Shown: piece by piece, positions 1-20,763 of the stretch
Layout of the letters: every line of letters begins with the position of its first letter
Position numbering within the stretch: position 1 is the first letter of the stretch
Source: Nectonema munidae
Lineage: Eukaryota > Nematomorpha > Nectonematoida > Nectonematidae
NCBI GenBank assembly: GCA_030549495.1
Contig: JAUIRK010001031.1
Location: 496,001-560,000 of the forward strand
Length of the DNA: 64,000 nt
Direction: 5' to 3'
Program-made: the position numbers and the translations under genes
The notes under the pieces: model-generated
Told to the model about the DNA's origin: nothing
The model's database searches: none
The model's input: the letters and a program-made list of their open reading frames with translations, nothing else

Positions 1-244
1 AGGGTGCAGTAAAATTTAGCTATAAGCTGCACTTTTTAGGCAATGTTCCTTATACAAATTTATGACTTTATGCAAAATTTCATGTTAATTTGTAAACTTT
101 TAGTCTGCAGCATTTTTATTTGAAATATGATTAGTAATTAAACAATATTCACTTTTTTAACCTGATTTTTCACTATAAAAATATTACTATTTTTAACTAT
201 TAATTTTAAATGTTGAAATTTTTTAGATTAATTAATTATTTCGA

Positions 245-1547
245 ATGGATTCTCAACTCAGTGTATTAACAAGAGGTGCTACAAAGAATTCATTGTTTGG
301 TTCTAGAAGTGTTCTTCCAATCGACAAGCTTCCTTCTAAAGGTGATATGTTGGAGAACTGTTGGCAATATAAGTGTGAAAAGGGAAAATTTGCCGATGTC
401 TCATTGATCATAAAGATGGCTGCCGAAAGTTTTTCAGAGATATGGGAAAAAGCTATTAGTGATAGAAAAGTTGCTCCACTACTTAGCCAAAAAGTTATTG
501 AGGAAAGGCTCAAGAAATTGTACAATAGAGGAATAGACGTTAATAAAAACAAAAATAAAAGAAAGAAAACTGCATTTCAGAAAGAAATGAAAGAATTATT
601 TGACATATGTACTTGTTTTTGTTCTCAAGCTTCTTGTCAAGATGTTAGATGCAAAACTAAAAATTGTAATGGATATCACTTAAACTGTCAATGTGATATA
701 AAAGTTCCAAAACGTGAAGTGCAGTTTCTACTTGACCAGCGAAGTGAAAGAAATATGAAATTTGGAAACGTTGATTTTAAAGTAACAAAAATGTGGGAAA
801 AAGTGACAGCAAAAGAAAAACTTAATGCAGAAAGATTTAAAAGACAGCTTGAGGAGAAAAATAAAGATCTGGTAGTTGGTGACATTATTTCTGAAGAAGA
901 TATGATAATGGAAGTGATATTTCTCTTGACAACACTGATTGTGATTTCATACCCAATCCAAAAGATATGAAAGACAACATTTCACAGAACAGAACAAACC
1001 TTCCCACATTCGGCGTTACTTGTGACAGATATTTAACTAGTGATTATGCCGGAGCTGCTATAGATGCAATACACTATGGAGTAGAATTCTTAGACTCTAT
1101 GTAGCTACACCAAGACCTAGCTATGAATTGAGAAGAATCGTTATTGTGATTATAAAGTTTAGTACCAATGTGGTTTTTCATTAAGTTTCATCCTTATGTA
1201 ACAGACGGTCCAAAGAACGTTTTCCAGTCCTTGTTATGCTTAAAGCAACTGAATGATGAAGAAAAGATGATAGCATTAACTGGAAAAATGATTTACATAA
1301 TGAGCCTCATTAGATTGCGTCTTTATCAGATGTAGAGGTTAGTGACATTATCAAGACACCTTTAATGGTACCAAAATGTACAAATCATACCCAGGTAGTT
1401 GAAAGAGGAATAAAAGTTATGACTGAAGCTTGCAATGAAGTAACCGGATACTGCGCAAGAGATGGATACATTAGACAAAGATTAATGTCTCGGAAAATGA
1501 TTCCAGAGTTTCGCACAAAACGAGATTTTACTATTAACTTTGAATAA
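245..1547 (+). pseudogene. Degenerate ORF of a dispersed repeat-borne protein family, class unknown
   Basis: A 241-codon open stretch (245-970) is followed, after decayed sequence, by a second open stretch (1365-1547). The first has a Cys-rich block (residues about 122-150, several C-x-C and C-x3-C pairs) and then a KVPKREVQFLLDQRSERNM segment. Sequence just past 970 reads NLPTFGVTCDRY and DYAGAAIDAI in frame-compatible pieces. The end reads HTQVVERGIKVMTEA and ARDGYIRQRLMSRK. From memory, this order of motifs matches uncharacterised, highly repeated proteins of cnidarians, arthropods and other invertebrates that behave like mobile-element genes. I cannot name the superfamily. The copy is broken in several places and is probably not functional. 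No terminal repeats were found. The ATG at 245 is only the first Met of the open frame. Confidence 0.5.
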
Positions 1548-2850
1548 TTTAATATTTTACTGATGATTCAAGAAAATAAATTGAAATTTTCATGATATAT
1601 GTGTAATTTGTTTTTAGTCTTCTATTATATATAAAGTAGTCTGGCATATAGCAAATATTTCTGGAATATAAACTACCATGCGGCAGACTAAATAAGCATA
1701 AAATAAGCCAAAATTTTTCAGATAACTATTTTTTGATATTACAAACGATGCCTGAAAAGTGCTTTTAAAAATCCTAAATTATACCAATTCTTATTTATAC
1801 CAATTCGACCATGATAATTTTTATATCAAGTGTCAATTATATGTTCGATTTACGCCTAATGTCTACAGAAATATTTTTGAAATTTAAATAAAATATCTGT
1901 TTTTATGCCAAATGGAAGATGCTGGTTTCATTTTTGGACTCAGGTTTGGCATTTATGGTTTTAAAATATCTGAAAGCTTCAATCAGATTTGCGGTTTACT
2001 TCTAGATACTGTCTTCTTCAAAAAATTAAAATATCTGTTTTATACCAAATCGACTATGCTTATTTTATTTCTGTACTGGATTTAAAATCAGTTCTGTAAA
2101 AAATTTTCAAAAAATGGCTGCATATTAGTTATATAGTAAAAATATACTCTTTTTTTTGTATATTTTGGCTTATAATACTTTTTACAATCATCTTGAGTAT
2201 GAAATATTTATTTAAAAAAAAACAAAACGTATTATAAAATTTTTTGAAAATTTGTATGAGAGAAGGAACCAAGTTGAAAACTAATTGAAAAGAGAACATG
2301 TGATCAAAACAAATAATTAAAAAAATATATGTATCTTGACTAAATGGAAGATCTACCATGTTCTAATGAACTAGGAAGTGGTTTAATTATATAATATTAG
2401 ATGCTTCAAAAAAAATTTGACTGAAAATGAAGTTCCTCTTTTACAAATGAAAAATATTTAAATCTATAGCTTATCATCTAGGATTACAATTAACATTTAG
2501 CTAAGATGGGTAGGAAATCTGAATATTTAGAATAGGTCAGATTTATCAAAAGTGGCACAGATGCCAATATGTAAGAATTTAGTCACTATCAAGATATTTT
2601 TAATTTAAATTGAATTTGTCCATCTTTTTCCTTTTGCGTCAAAGAGATAATTTTTTAGATGAAGAACGTGGACAACTTTTTGTAATTGAACAATAAACAT
2701 TACGAATGATTCCTCAGATAAAAACCTTTGAAATGAAAACTATTATGCTAATATATAAACTATATTAGAATAGTTTAACTTATTCTAATCTTATAATTTT
2801 GTTTTTTTAAAACTGAAAATAAACAAGAATATTAATTGATGTGAAAGAAA
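1548..2850. other. AT-rich spacer without recognisable gene
   Basis: Mostly A/T runs. The short open frames are low-complexity, rich in F, I, K and N, and look like chance. No terminal repeats, tRNA or conserved protein motif seen. Confidence 0.6.
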
Positions 2851-2854
2851 AACT

Positions 2855-3345
2855 TTTCCAGTACTTTCCTCTTCTGTATTTCTCTGGACTAGTCATGCTT
2901 CATAAACCACCAGTAATCTGCTAACATATTTATCTCCACTCGTCCCTGATACCTTTTTTCCATGTTGTAAAAAACTTTGTGGAACCTTTCATCTGATTCT
3001 AACAGTTATCAGGAAAACAATCCTGGTGCGAACCTAGAACATACATTTTTTACTGACATCTTCTTTTCTTTTAATGGAAATTGTTCACAACTGATTTTAA
3101 AGTTTTCCATGCATTTCTCTTCGTTTCTCTCATTAGTTACTCTATCAAACTGTTCGTTCTTCATCACGTGTCTAATCTGAAGGCTATCTAAAAGGCAAAA
3201 TTCAATTTTACATCACTGACTTGTCTTATGAAAAAAATACTGGACTTCTTTGACCAAATTCTTTATCAATCCAAATTTTTTATGAAGAGGTGGCAGCAAA
3301 ATTAGATGAGGGTTACTCAGTGGCATCAATCATGTTGTATGGCCC
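2855..3345 (-). pseudogene. Fragment of a second dispersed repeat-borne ORF family
   Basis: Read on the minus strand, pieces give LLPPLHKKFGLIKNLVK, then IRHVMKNEQFDRVTNER, KEKKMSVKNVCSRF, DERFHKVFYNMEKRYQG and INMLADYWWFMKHD. From memory this order (LPPLHIKLGLMK, a PQIR..M segment, a HLDFFP segment, ERFHQD..MEKRYQGR, MADYCW) is typical of an abundant uncharacterised protein family in invertebrate genomes that travels with repeats. Only the C-terminal part is visible and it is disrupted. It lies just upstream of the piggyBac remnant but in the opposite orientation, so it is probably independent. Class and function unknown. Confidence 0.5.
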
Positions 3346-3503
3346 ATAGTGTTTTTGCCTAAACTTTATTGAATTCACTATGATGCAAAAATTTGTAAAA
3401 AAAGATGTCTAAAAAAGGTTTAGAGAAATAAAAAAATATATCCATTTGAATGGCAATTCAAAAATAAACAAAACCGATAAAATGTTCAAAGTAAGAAAAT
3501 ATT

Positions 3504-4551
3504 TTGAAATTTTACAAAAAAAAATATGTAAAATTTGGTGTTTTTGAAGAAAAGCTTTCTTTAGATGAAATGATGGTAAGATATTATGGAATACATTCCA
3601 CCAAAATGTTTATGAAAAATAAGGCAATAAAATTTGGCTATAAAGTTTGGTGTTTGTGTGCTGCAAATGGATATCTTTTTAATTTTCATCCATATGTTGG
3701 CAAAGAAGAAAGATCTAACTTACCTCTTGGTGAAAGCGTAATTATGAAGCTAATTTCAGTACTGCCAAAAGAAACATCATCCCATTATCAAATATATTTT
3801 GATTTTTTTTACCAGCGTATGTGTTCTTGGTGCTTTATCAAAAAAATATATCAAAGCAACTGGAACGCTAAGAGAAAATAGATGCAATAATTGTCCATTA
3901 TTATCATCAAAAGTACTGAAAAAAACATTAGAAAGAGGACAATATGTTCAGTTTTGACAAAGAGAATGAAGTTTTGGTTGTTAAATGGTTAGATAATAAA
4001 GTTGTAATCGTTTTACCGAACCAGAATAAAATTTAAAAAAATCGTGGTTTTCATTATTTACACAATTTTTGGATGTTTCAATTTTTAATTCATGGAGAAT
4101 TTATCAAAAATTACATCCTGATAAAAAAGTGAGGTTGTTAGATGTCAGAAGAAAAATTGTGTTTGCTTACCTTACTCCTACAAGTAACAGAGTTAAAACA
4201 TGTGATCACTGCAAAAAAAGACAAAGAAAATTTGTGAAAAGTGTAATATTCCACTCCACGAAGTTTGTTTTGAAAAATATCACACTAAATAAAAAAAATT
4301 TAACTTCTGTTTATTTTATTACATTTTAAATTGTAAAAAAATTTGAAAAATTGTTCTATTATTTTTTACAAATACATAACGAATTTTTTTTATATAGAAT
4401 AGGCTATTATCCCACATGTGGGATGTTACAAAAATACATTAAAATTTTTTTTATTTTTTCATATAGGTTAGTTACAAAATTCATAAATTAGTCAAATATT
4501 TTGAAAAGTTTGATAAAATTTATATTACTTAATATTGCGGCCTTATTTGGG
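3504..4551 (+). mobile_element. Decayed piggyBac transposase gene and probable right end
   Basis: The open stretch 3504-3881 carries the piggyBac core: LSLDEMMVRYYGIHS (catalytic Asp region), MKNKAIKFGYKVWCLCAANGY, FHPYVGKEE and IYFDFFYQRM (second Asp region). After a frameshift the next segments read NCPLLSSKVLKK, a WLDNKVV-like piece, and MDVSIFNSWRIYQKLHP from 4069. A C-terminal Cys-rich finger follows (CDHCKK, then KCNIPLHEVCFEKYHT in a shifted frame), as in the CxxC..C..CFxxYH tail of piggyBac enzymes. The DNA ends in GGG|TTAA at 4549-4555, the expected right border (TIR beginning CCC, TTAA target). No matching left TTAA-CCC end was found. The N-terminal half is missing, so the copy is non-functional. 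Confidence 0.75.
4410..4423. repeat. 14-bp perfect palindrome TCCCACATGTGGGA
   Basis: Self-complementary 14-mer between the piggyBac transposase tail and its right end. It may be a subterminal repeat of that element or an isolated dyad; nothing more can be said. Confidence 0.5.
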
Positions 4552-4864
4552 TTAAGAAAGATTATATAGTGATTATGAAATTTTCAGTATTTCTTCAAGA
4601 GATTGATTGTGATAAATTTGAAAGCTTTGTCAAGGAATGCGTAAAAAAGTCTCTCCACTGAATCTTTATCAACTCTTTTTATAAAAACGATACCTCGTTT
4701 GGATTTATAAGCTAAGCTAATTTTTCTCAATGCTTTTATTTGGTATAATTTTTTTTTACAATAATTCTAATTTGAATACAATTTTCATTCTTTATAATCA
4801 TACATTTTAGCGATAGAAATATGAGATTTCTCAATATTCCAAAAGTATTATTGTTTTTTAATAG

Positions 4865-14008
<9,144 letters not shown>

Positions 14009-14159
14009 TTCCTTTTTATTGCTTTCTTTAAAAAAATTATCATCTAATTTATGTCATCAAATCGCGTATGCTGTATAAATATTTATGAAATTATGCACTG
14101 CTTTTATGAAGCCTAAATTATTATTAAATTTTTACTGAATTCTTTTCTGTTCTATTTTA

Positions 14160-14165
14160 AATAAA
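14160..14165 (+). terminator. PGM1: Possible PGM1 polyadenylation signal AATAAA
   Basis: First clear AATAAA after the TAA at 14006-14008, about 150 nt downstream and before the next transposon. In such AT-rich DNA this could be chance. Confidence 0.4.
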
Positions 14166-14330
14166 TTACATTTTGATACTTCAAATCAATTTAATCAAGT
14201 CGATTTTTGGTTTTTTCTCTTTTACTATTTATATATATGTATTTAATACGTAATATTGAAGATGTCAAGCTACCTTCATCGAAATGTCCTTTTGCTCGAT
14301 ACCTCTATTCTAATATTTTCAAAGTACGTA

Positions 14331-16276
14331 CAGTAAAACCTCAGTTTGTGGACAGCTATTGTCGGTCCCAAATTTTTTACACTAAATCTTTTTTTTAAAC
14401 TTTAAAAAAAGGACCCCCGGGAAATTTTAAAAAAAATTTTAAAATATATAAAAAAGAAACTTTAAAAAAAAAAAAAAAAGAAAAAAATTTTTTTTAAAAA
14501 AAAACATATTTTATATTTTTTTTTAATAAATATTAAACAAACAAATAAAAAAAAAAAAACTAATAAAAAAAAACTGAAATTTCCTTAACTAAAAAAGTTG
14601 AAATTCAAGCTTCTGAAAGCTCTAAAAAACATTAGACAACTAGCAGCATACTTTGGTTGTAGCATTAAACAGGTTGGTAAAATATTAAAAGAAAAATAAA
14701 CTCTGTTGAATCAATACACAACCAAAATAGATGGAAAACGCAAAAGATTCACCTCACGTCCTTTTCAAGAGCTAGAAGATTAACTTTGGTCCTGGTATTC
14801 AAATGCCAGAGCAAAAAATCTACGCGTAAACGGTCCAATGCTGGAAGAAAAAGCTTTGTTTTTGGCCAACTTACTCGGGATAGAAAACTTCAGAGCTTCA
14901 AATGGCTGGGTTGATAATTTCAAACGCTATCACAAACTTCATTGCGCGGTCATTAGTGGTGAAAATGGAAGCGTGGATGCAGGTAAAAAAATTTTTGTTA
15001 ATTTTTATCTCTTTAAAAGTGAAACTTTCTTTCAGAAATTGTTGATCAATGGAAAACGAGGATTCCTGCCATAATTAATGGATACAAACCAGAAAACATC
15101 TACAACATTGACGAAACTGGATTTTTTTAGAGAATTGCCCATACGAACCTTAAACGTCGAAGGACAAACTTCAACTGGGGGCAAAAAAAGTAAAGAAAGG
15201 TTGACAATTGCTCTCATTGTTCGTATGTCAGAGCATATAGAAAAACCAGTTATGATTGGCAGAGCAGCCAATCCAAGATGTTTTAAAAATGTTAAAATCA
15301 GTGCTTTGCCGATCCAATACTTTCATAACTTGAATAAAAGGTTTTTCAATCAAAAAAGACACGTCCTACTTTTCTCTGACAATTGCCCGAGTCATACTCA
15401 AAACTTGGACTTCTCTAATATAAAATTGGTCTTTTTTCCTCCTAATACAACATCAATTTTACAACCTCTAGAGACCAGGGAGTTTTTAACAACTTGAAGT
15501 TAAACTACAGAAAGCCTCTTTTGAGGTCTATATTCACAGCATTTGATGGTGGTGATGTAGATTTTTCAATTAAAAAACACGTCAATCTCCTCCAGTCTAT
15601 AAAATGGATAATTGATCCGCCAATGACATAAAAGAGTCAACTGTCAAAAAGTGTTTCAAAAACTGGATTTTTTGATGAGAATTAGAATCTTGAGGAAGAC
15701 CAAACAGAAAATGAAAAAGATCTTGAAAGTTTGATTAACACAGCAGCAAAAATTGAAAAGAAAATGGACCAAAACGAGTACATTTTGCTGGATCAAGATA
15801 TAGTATAAGTTTTTGACGAAACTCTCGAAAGTGACAATAATGATAAAGAATTGCAAGAGCCGAATAGAGATAGTGATGATGATGAAGTTTCAAACGAACC
15901 AAAAATAAAAAAAATTCAGAAGCGCTTTGTGTTGCCAGAAAGTTTCAAGACAAAGTTTGAAGGAAGGAATCACTGAAATCTTTCGTACTTTGGTAAATGT
16001 AGAAAATGAACTAGAAAAAAATCAAGCGAGGAGACTTTAAAACAAAAAAAAATATCTGATTCTTTTCAACCAAAAAACTTAGATTTTAAAATATTTATTA
16101 TTTTTTGTTTTTATTTTTAATAAAGCTCATTAGATTTAAAATTTATATATATAATACATGGTAATTTTTGCTTTTAAATTGGTCAAAAAAATGAAAAACT
16201 TGATAATAAGGACACCTCGCTATTGTGGACAAATCTTTTCAGTCCCAAGAGCGTCCCCATTATGAAGGTTTTACTG
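14331..16276 (+). mobile_element. pogo/Tigger element, full length but decayed
   Basis: The ends CAGTAAAACCTCAG (14331) and its imperfect inverse AGGTTTTACTG (to 16276) are flanked by TA on each side (14329-14330, 16277-16278), the Tc1/mariner-pogo target. Subterminal sequences TTGTGGACA also recur inversely near the right end (about 16222). Total 1946 bp. It encodes the decayed transposase described next and lies just downstream of PGM1. Confidence 0.88.
14590..16035 (+). pseudogene. Decayed Tigger transposase with a 53-nt intron
   Basis: N-terminal helix-turn-helix remnants (LLKALKNIRQLAAYFGCSIK) lead into ALFLANLLGIENFRASNGWV, DNFKRYHKLHC and GENGSVDA. The frame is then interrupted by 14983-15035, which has GTAAAAA and TTTCTTTCAG borders. 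Removing it joins GSVDA to EIVDQWKTRIPAIINGY. Next come NIDETGFF (first catalytic Asp), GGKKSKERLTIALIV, LLFSDNCPSHTQNL (second Asp) and FFPPNTTSILQPLE, where the third Asp position reads Glu after a small frame disturbance. An acidic C-terminal tail extends to about 16035. Several stops and frameshifts make it inactive. The intron-like segment is unusual for this family in animals, although Drosophila pogo is spliced. Confidence 0.82.
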
Positions 16277-16414
16277 TATATAAATATATATACTTTTGAG
16301 ATCCCTGTATATCTCAAAATTTATATATTCATATTCCAAAAACTTTTTTGTTCTTGCTTAGAATGACTTGAAATCTTATAACATTTAGAACATATATTCA
16401 AAATCATATATCCT

Positions 16415-17935
16415 TTTATTTCTCGTGTAAACTACAGGTCTAATGTATGTGAGCGAATTTTTAATTGTGGTCATCAAGGAAAAGGCGACATTGAAAGACA
16501 CATCAAAAACGACACACACAAAGCCTAAGCTGGGATTTGTACCTCAATCTGATAGCAAGGTTATCAAGGCTGAATTGAAAGTCGCTAATTTTTTTAATCC
16601 ACCACAATCTACCAATAGATCTTCAAGGTGTCTCTGACCACATTGGCCCTTTGTTCAAAGATATATTTCCTGACAGCTCGATTGCAAGATCATTTTCGTC
16701 AGTCAGGACAAAAACTATAAGCATAATCAACGGTGCACTAGCATCATATTACAGATAAAACAAAATTTCTTAATTCAGAAAGAGCCGTTTGCTCTTGCAA
16801 TATATGGGTCAAGTGACAACGGTATTGAAAAGATGAATCCCTTAATTGTTCGTGTTTTTGATGTTAACAAGCGTTATGTTGTTACCGAAGTGCTAGACGT
16901 GCTTGACTACTGGAAAAATGGCAGGAACTGCTGAAACGATTTTCTCTAAAATGAAGATGCACTAGCATTACACCAAGTGCCATGGGAAAACTGCTTTGGT
17001 ACTAGTATGGACAATGCCTGTGTCAATATAGGTAAGCACAACTATATTAAGCTCGTGTTCTTCAAAAAAATAGTGCGACTTACATTATGGGATGCCCATG
17101 TCACATTGTACACAACATAACTGACAAAGCATCACAGTCTTTTGGAGCAGCATCAGGCTTTGGTGTAGAGGATTTCAGTCTAGATTTGTTTTTCTGGTTT
17201 AAGAAAAGTACTCAACGGAAGTCAATTCTTGCCAGTTACTATGAGTTGTGTGACCTAGAGTACAAAAAAAGCATAAAACAAATCAACACAAGATGGTTGC
17301 GTCTCGAAACTGCGATTAACAGAAATTAGAACTGTATACAGGACTCAAGAGTTATTTTCTTTCAGAGCATGCTTTACAACCACGCTTTAAGCGCCTTCAG
17401 AAAATATTCAACACCCCAATTAATGAACTATATCTTATGTTTTGCACAAATGTTCTTCACATTTTCACAAATTTTAATTTCTTCAGCGTAACGACCCTGG
17501 TATTTATTTGCTGTGGGAGGCCAATGTGACAGGTTTCTACAAAAACTGATTGGGTGATTCTTCAAAGTTTCTGTTATTAAAGAAGCTAGAAAGATAACTG
17601 ATGTTGAGTTTTTGTGGCTCGCTATCAATCATACTTCAATTTCAGTACTTCTCAAATGGATGATCTTCAAGCAGAGTTTATTGATCTTCAATTGTTGTCA
17701 AAAACTGACATACCTAAACAAGTTTGGGGTGAAAGTATACTGGAATACACTAAAGAAGGGATTGTAACTTACCGAATGGATGTCATTTGGAGTTATTTTT
17801 CTGAGAAAAGAACTTTTGAAGAAAAAGTTCAATTCTCACTTTTATTCACAGTGGCAAGAGCAGTTCTGACTCTACCACATTCAAATGCTGAGGAGAAACA
17901 TGCTACAAATTTTCTCCGCCTACTGAGCTAAACGA
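16415..17935 (+). mobile_element. hAT transposase remnant with BED-like finger
   Basis: Readable segments in order: NCGHQGKGDIERHIKNDTHK (zinc-finger type of a fish/cnidarian hAT family), KVANFFNPPQST, HIGPLFKDIFPDSSIARSFS, ALAIYGSSDNGIEKMNPLIV, NCFGTSMDNACVNIG, MGCPCHIVHNITDKASQSFG (from 17087), WFKKSTQRKSI, INTRWLRLETAINR, and QFSLLFTVARAVLTLPHSNA near 17870. The order is that of a whole transposase with stops and frame changes every few hundred bases. It begins 140 bp after the Tigger element. TIRs were not identified. Confidence 0.78.
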
Positions 17936-18329
17936 CTGAAAAAAGTTCACGAAAACCCTTGGTTAAACCTATTAAACATACAAAGCCTTCCAACCCATAA
18001 GTAAGCTTCCGTTGTTTGGGAGAACTACGTTATAAGTTATAAGAGCCTGCAAAAAGCCAGCAGTACTTTATGGTGGATTTTTGCGAGTTGGCTGAAATTA
18101 CACCTCCTTTTTTCCTCCTATGTTGAATGGTACATTCAAATGTGCATATCTTAGCTGATAAGATATAGATTTGAAGATTTTTCATTTGAAAAAGAGGAGG
18201 TATCAAAATGTGCAGCTATACATTTTTAGGAAAAGTCACAAAGTTTGAAGAGATGTGGTTCATCCAATTTTGTACAGCTTTTTTAGTTAGATTTTTTTTT
18301 GCACTTTTCAAAATTAGTTTCTGAAAATA
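17936..18329. other. Spacer without recognisable content
   Basis: AT-rich; no coding motif, repeat end or RNA gene seen. Confidence 0.5.
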
Positions 18330-18980
18330 ATAATGAGAGACATTAAATTTTGAAGCAATCCTTTAAAATAGATTGTATACAATGCATATGTGAATTTATA
18401 AGATTGATTTATTTTAAGAATATATTTTGAATGTCATAACTAAAACACTAACCTTTAAATTCTTTCATAATTTAAAAATATTAGGTAAAGAAATTTTGCT
18501 GCCTGGAATATTATCCAATGAAAAATAAAGAAATCACGCTTGGCAAGTTGAATTCTGATTTAGTGTATCAGTAAATGTAACAGTGGGATAGATCATTTTT
18601 GCATTTACAAGTGACAGGTCTGATAAATTGGTGACTGCGCTTTTCAGATATTTAACTAGACATGCACATTGTATATGCTTTCTCAATGGTTAACTTTAAA
18701 GTGATTGAGGGTCCATTTATACTTAACCAAACTCTATAAATTTAAAAAGAAACAAAATTTTGGGTTGGGAAACTTCTTTTTACAAAAGTCAACAAATAAG
18801 GGCCACCCTAATGCACATATAGTAGAAAAGTTATTTTCATTACTGTCACATGCACTGACAAATTAACATTATCATATGATTTTGAAGAAAGTTTACATAA
18901 TGCTTATACACCAGTTTAAAATAATTCAAAATTATTCAGGAAGGGGCGAATAGGTTTTTCACCCCCCTCCCCTGCTCCAT
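18330..18980 (-). repeat. Partial copy F of the CAGGGGCGCACATC hAT family
   Basis: CAATCCTTTAAAATAGATTG near 18357 and the block AAACTGGTGTATAAGCATTA (reverse strand, about 18893-18912) next to GGGGCGAATAGG at 18944 repeat, in reverse orientation, the 12.26-12.46 kb part of copy A. About 450 bp between these blocks (18440-18880) is not shared. No termini remain. Confidence 0.5.
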
Positions 18981-19224
18981 AGATATAAGCGTTAAATCTA
19001 AAACAAAATTAGTTTTGGATAGATATATAAATGGCTGAACTATAGAAAATCTTATACTAATTTAATTTTAAATCTTTGATAAACTTACATATATTTAGTG
19101 CGAGTAAATATATTTATTAAAACTAGATATCATTCCATTATTAAAACTAATTGCTTAGGTTTTTCTGAATTTTTATTCATAATATTTGTGAAATATGGAT
19201 CTACTTCAAGTTTATCGCCCGAGT

Positions 19225-20597
19225 CATGGGCGTCCGCAGAAAATAATTCAAGGGGAGGCAAAAAATTTTTTTAAAAATCATGAAAAATAGTATGGTGATA
19301 TTGATATATATAACGGAAGTAATATGACAGGTGATATAATACAATTTTATATTTTTATTCCTTTCCCATCCCAGTACCATATCTTCAATCATTCGATTTT
19401 TAGTGAGAGTTCACGATTCAGAAGATTGGCCCCAAATATGCCTTTACTGAGTGAAACCAGATGGACTTATAAGTATAAAATTATACGTTTGTTCTCACAA
19501 AATTTTTCAAATATAAATGAAATTTTAGAGGAACTAGACTCAAATATGAATGAATCACAAAACACCCGTCAAGCAGCTCAGATGTGCAGCAGGGACTTGC
19601 GAGTGTTTAGTTTGTTTAGTGATTATTTCGAAGTATTCAGCCATGTTGGAACCAGTTACCCAGAAGTTACAGTCTGTAAACATGAACCTGCTGGACGTTC
19701 AAGACCACATTTGTAATTTGATAAAGATCTTGCAAAACCACCGAGATTCAGCTGAAAGCATTTTTGAAGAAGATATACTCAGTGATGTCAAAGCCATGAT
19801 AGAAAGACATGACATACAGTTCCAAACGTCTAGAATTTGTTCACTTCAAAAACACAGATCAAATGTAAGAGTTTCAATAGAAGAATATTATCGCCGTAAC
19901 ATTTACATTCCGTATATGGGCTCATTAATTCAATCACTTCAACTTCGATTCGATGATAGTAACAAACCATATTTTAGAATTTTCGTAATGCACCCTACCG
20001 AAATGAAAAAGAGAGAAAGGGAAGATTTCAAAGATGTACTTGCATCAATACAAAAAGTTTACCAAATTGACAACCTCATTGAAGAAGCTCTATCATGGTA
20101 TGATTGTTACAAATATGATATACTTGATGACAAACATCAAAATTTGATTGATTTGTTACCCAAAACATATCTGTTCCCGGCTGTTCAAAAGTCTTTTCTT
20201 ATCGCATTAACACTGCCTGCAACAACTTGTAGTATTGAAAGATCCTTTAGTACTATGAGCAAAATCAAAACTTGGCTTAGATCAACAATGAGCGATGAAC
20301 GACTTTCTGGTCTTTGTATGCTAAGCGTTCATAGGGCTAAAATAATTGAACAAATAGAAGATATCAAAAAAAAGTGATTGATAAATTTGGCGAAAATCCT
20401 AGACGGCTCCAATTTTAATATGAACTGTGATTTGTTACGGTACTTTTGGTGCCAGTGGAATTAGAAAATTTTTTTTCCTTAATAAGACTTTTTCATGTTT
20501 TTTAATAAAAAACTTCGCTTATTTTATTTACTTTTTTATCCTTTATACATTCTATGTATTTCAAATTTTTTGCCCCCCCCCTCTGCGGACGCCCATG
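19225..20597 (+). mobile_element. hAT element with both TIRs and perfect 8-bp TSD
   Basis: CATGGGCGTCCGCAGA at 19225 and its inverse TCTGCGGACGCCCATG ending at 20597 are flanked by GCCCGAGT on both sides (19217-19224, 20598-20605). Length 1373 bp. It carries only the C-terminal half of a transposase, so it is an internally deleted, non-autonomous copy. The perfect TSD and TIRs suggest relative youth. Confidence 0.92.
19389..20377 (+). pseudogene. Truncated hAT transposase (P52rIPK/ZMYM-like)
   Basis: Starts inside the protein with FRRLAPNMPLLSETRWTYKY and continues to NTRQAAQM near 19580. One frame change then leads into the open frame 19550-20377 (275 codons). That frame contains MLEPVTQKLQSVNMNLLDVQ, HRSNVRVSIEEYYRRNIYIP, LIQSLQLRFDD and the C-terminal dimerisation block TLPATTCSIERSFSTMSKIK, TWLRSTMSDERLSGLCML, as in the hAT group that includes the 52-kDa PKR-inhibitor repressor and ZMYM1-like proteins. 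The N-terminal finger and first catalytic region are missing because the element is internally deleted. Apart from the one frame change, the 275-codon frame is clean, which fits the element's intact ends. Confidence 0.88.
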
Positions 20598-20738
20598 GCC
20601 CGAGTCATAATTTAATGTTAGTTTATTAAAAATCATCATTGGCAAAAAAAAATGACTCATTTTTTTATAAAGATTCTATAGCACTTTTCTGAAAGATGCA
20701 AATAAAATTAGGTAAAATAGTAAAACATATTAAAAATC

Positions 20739-20744
20739 TTTATT
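20739..20744 (-). terminator. EBP: EBP polyadenylation signal AATAAA
   Basis: TTTATT on + reads AATAAA on minus, 20 nt past the EBP stop codon. Confidence 0.55.
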
Positions 20745-20763
20745 GATGAGAAAATCACTAGAA

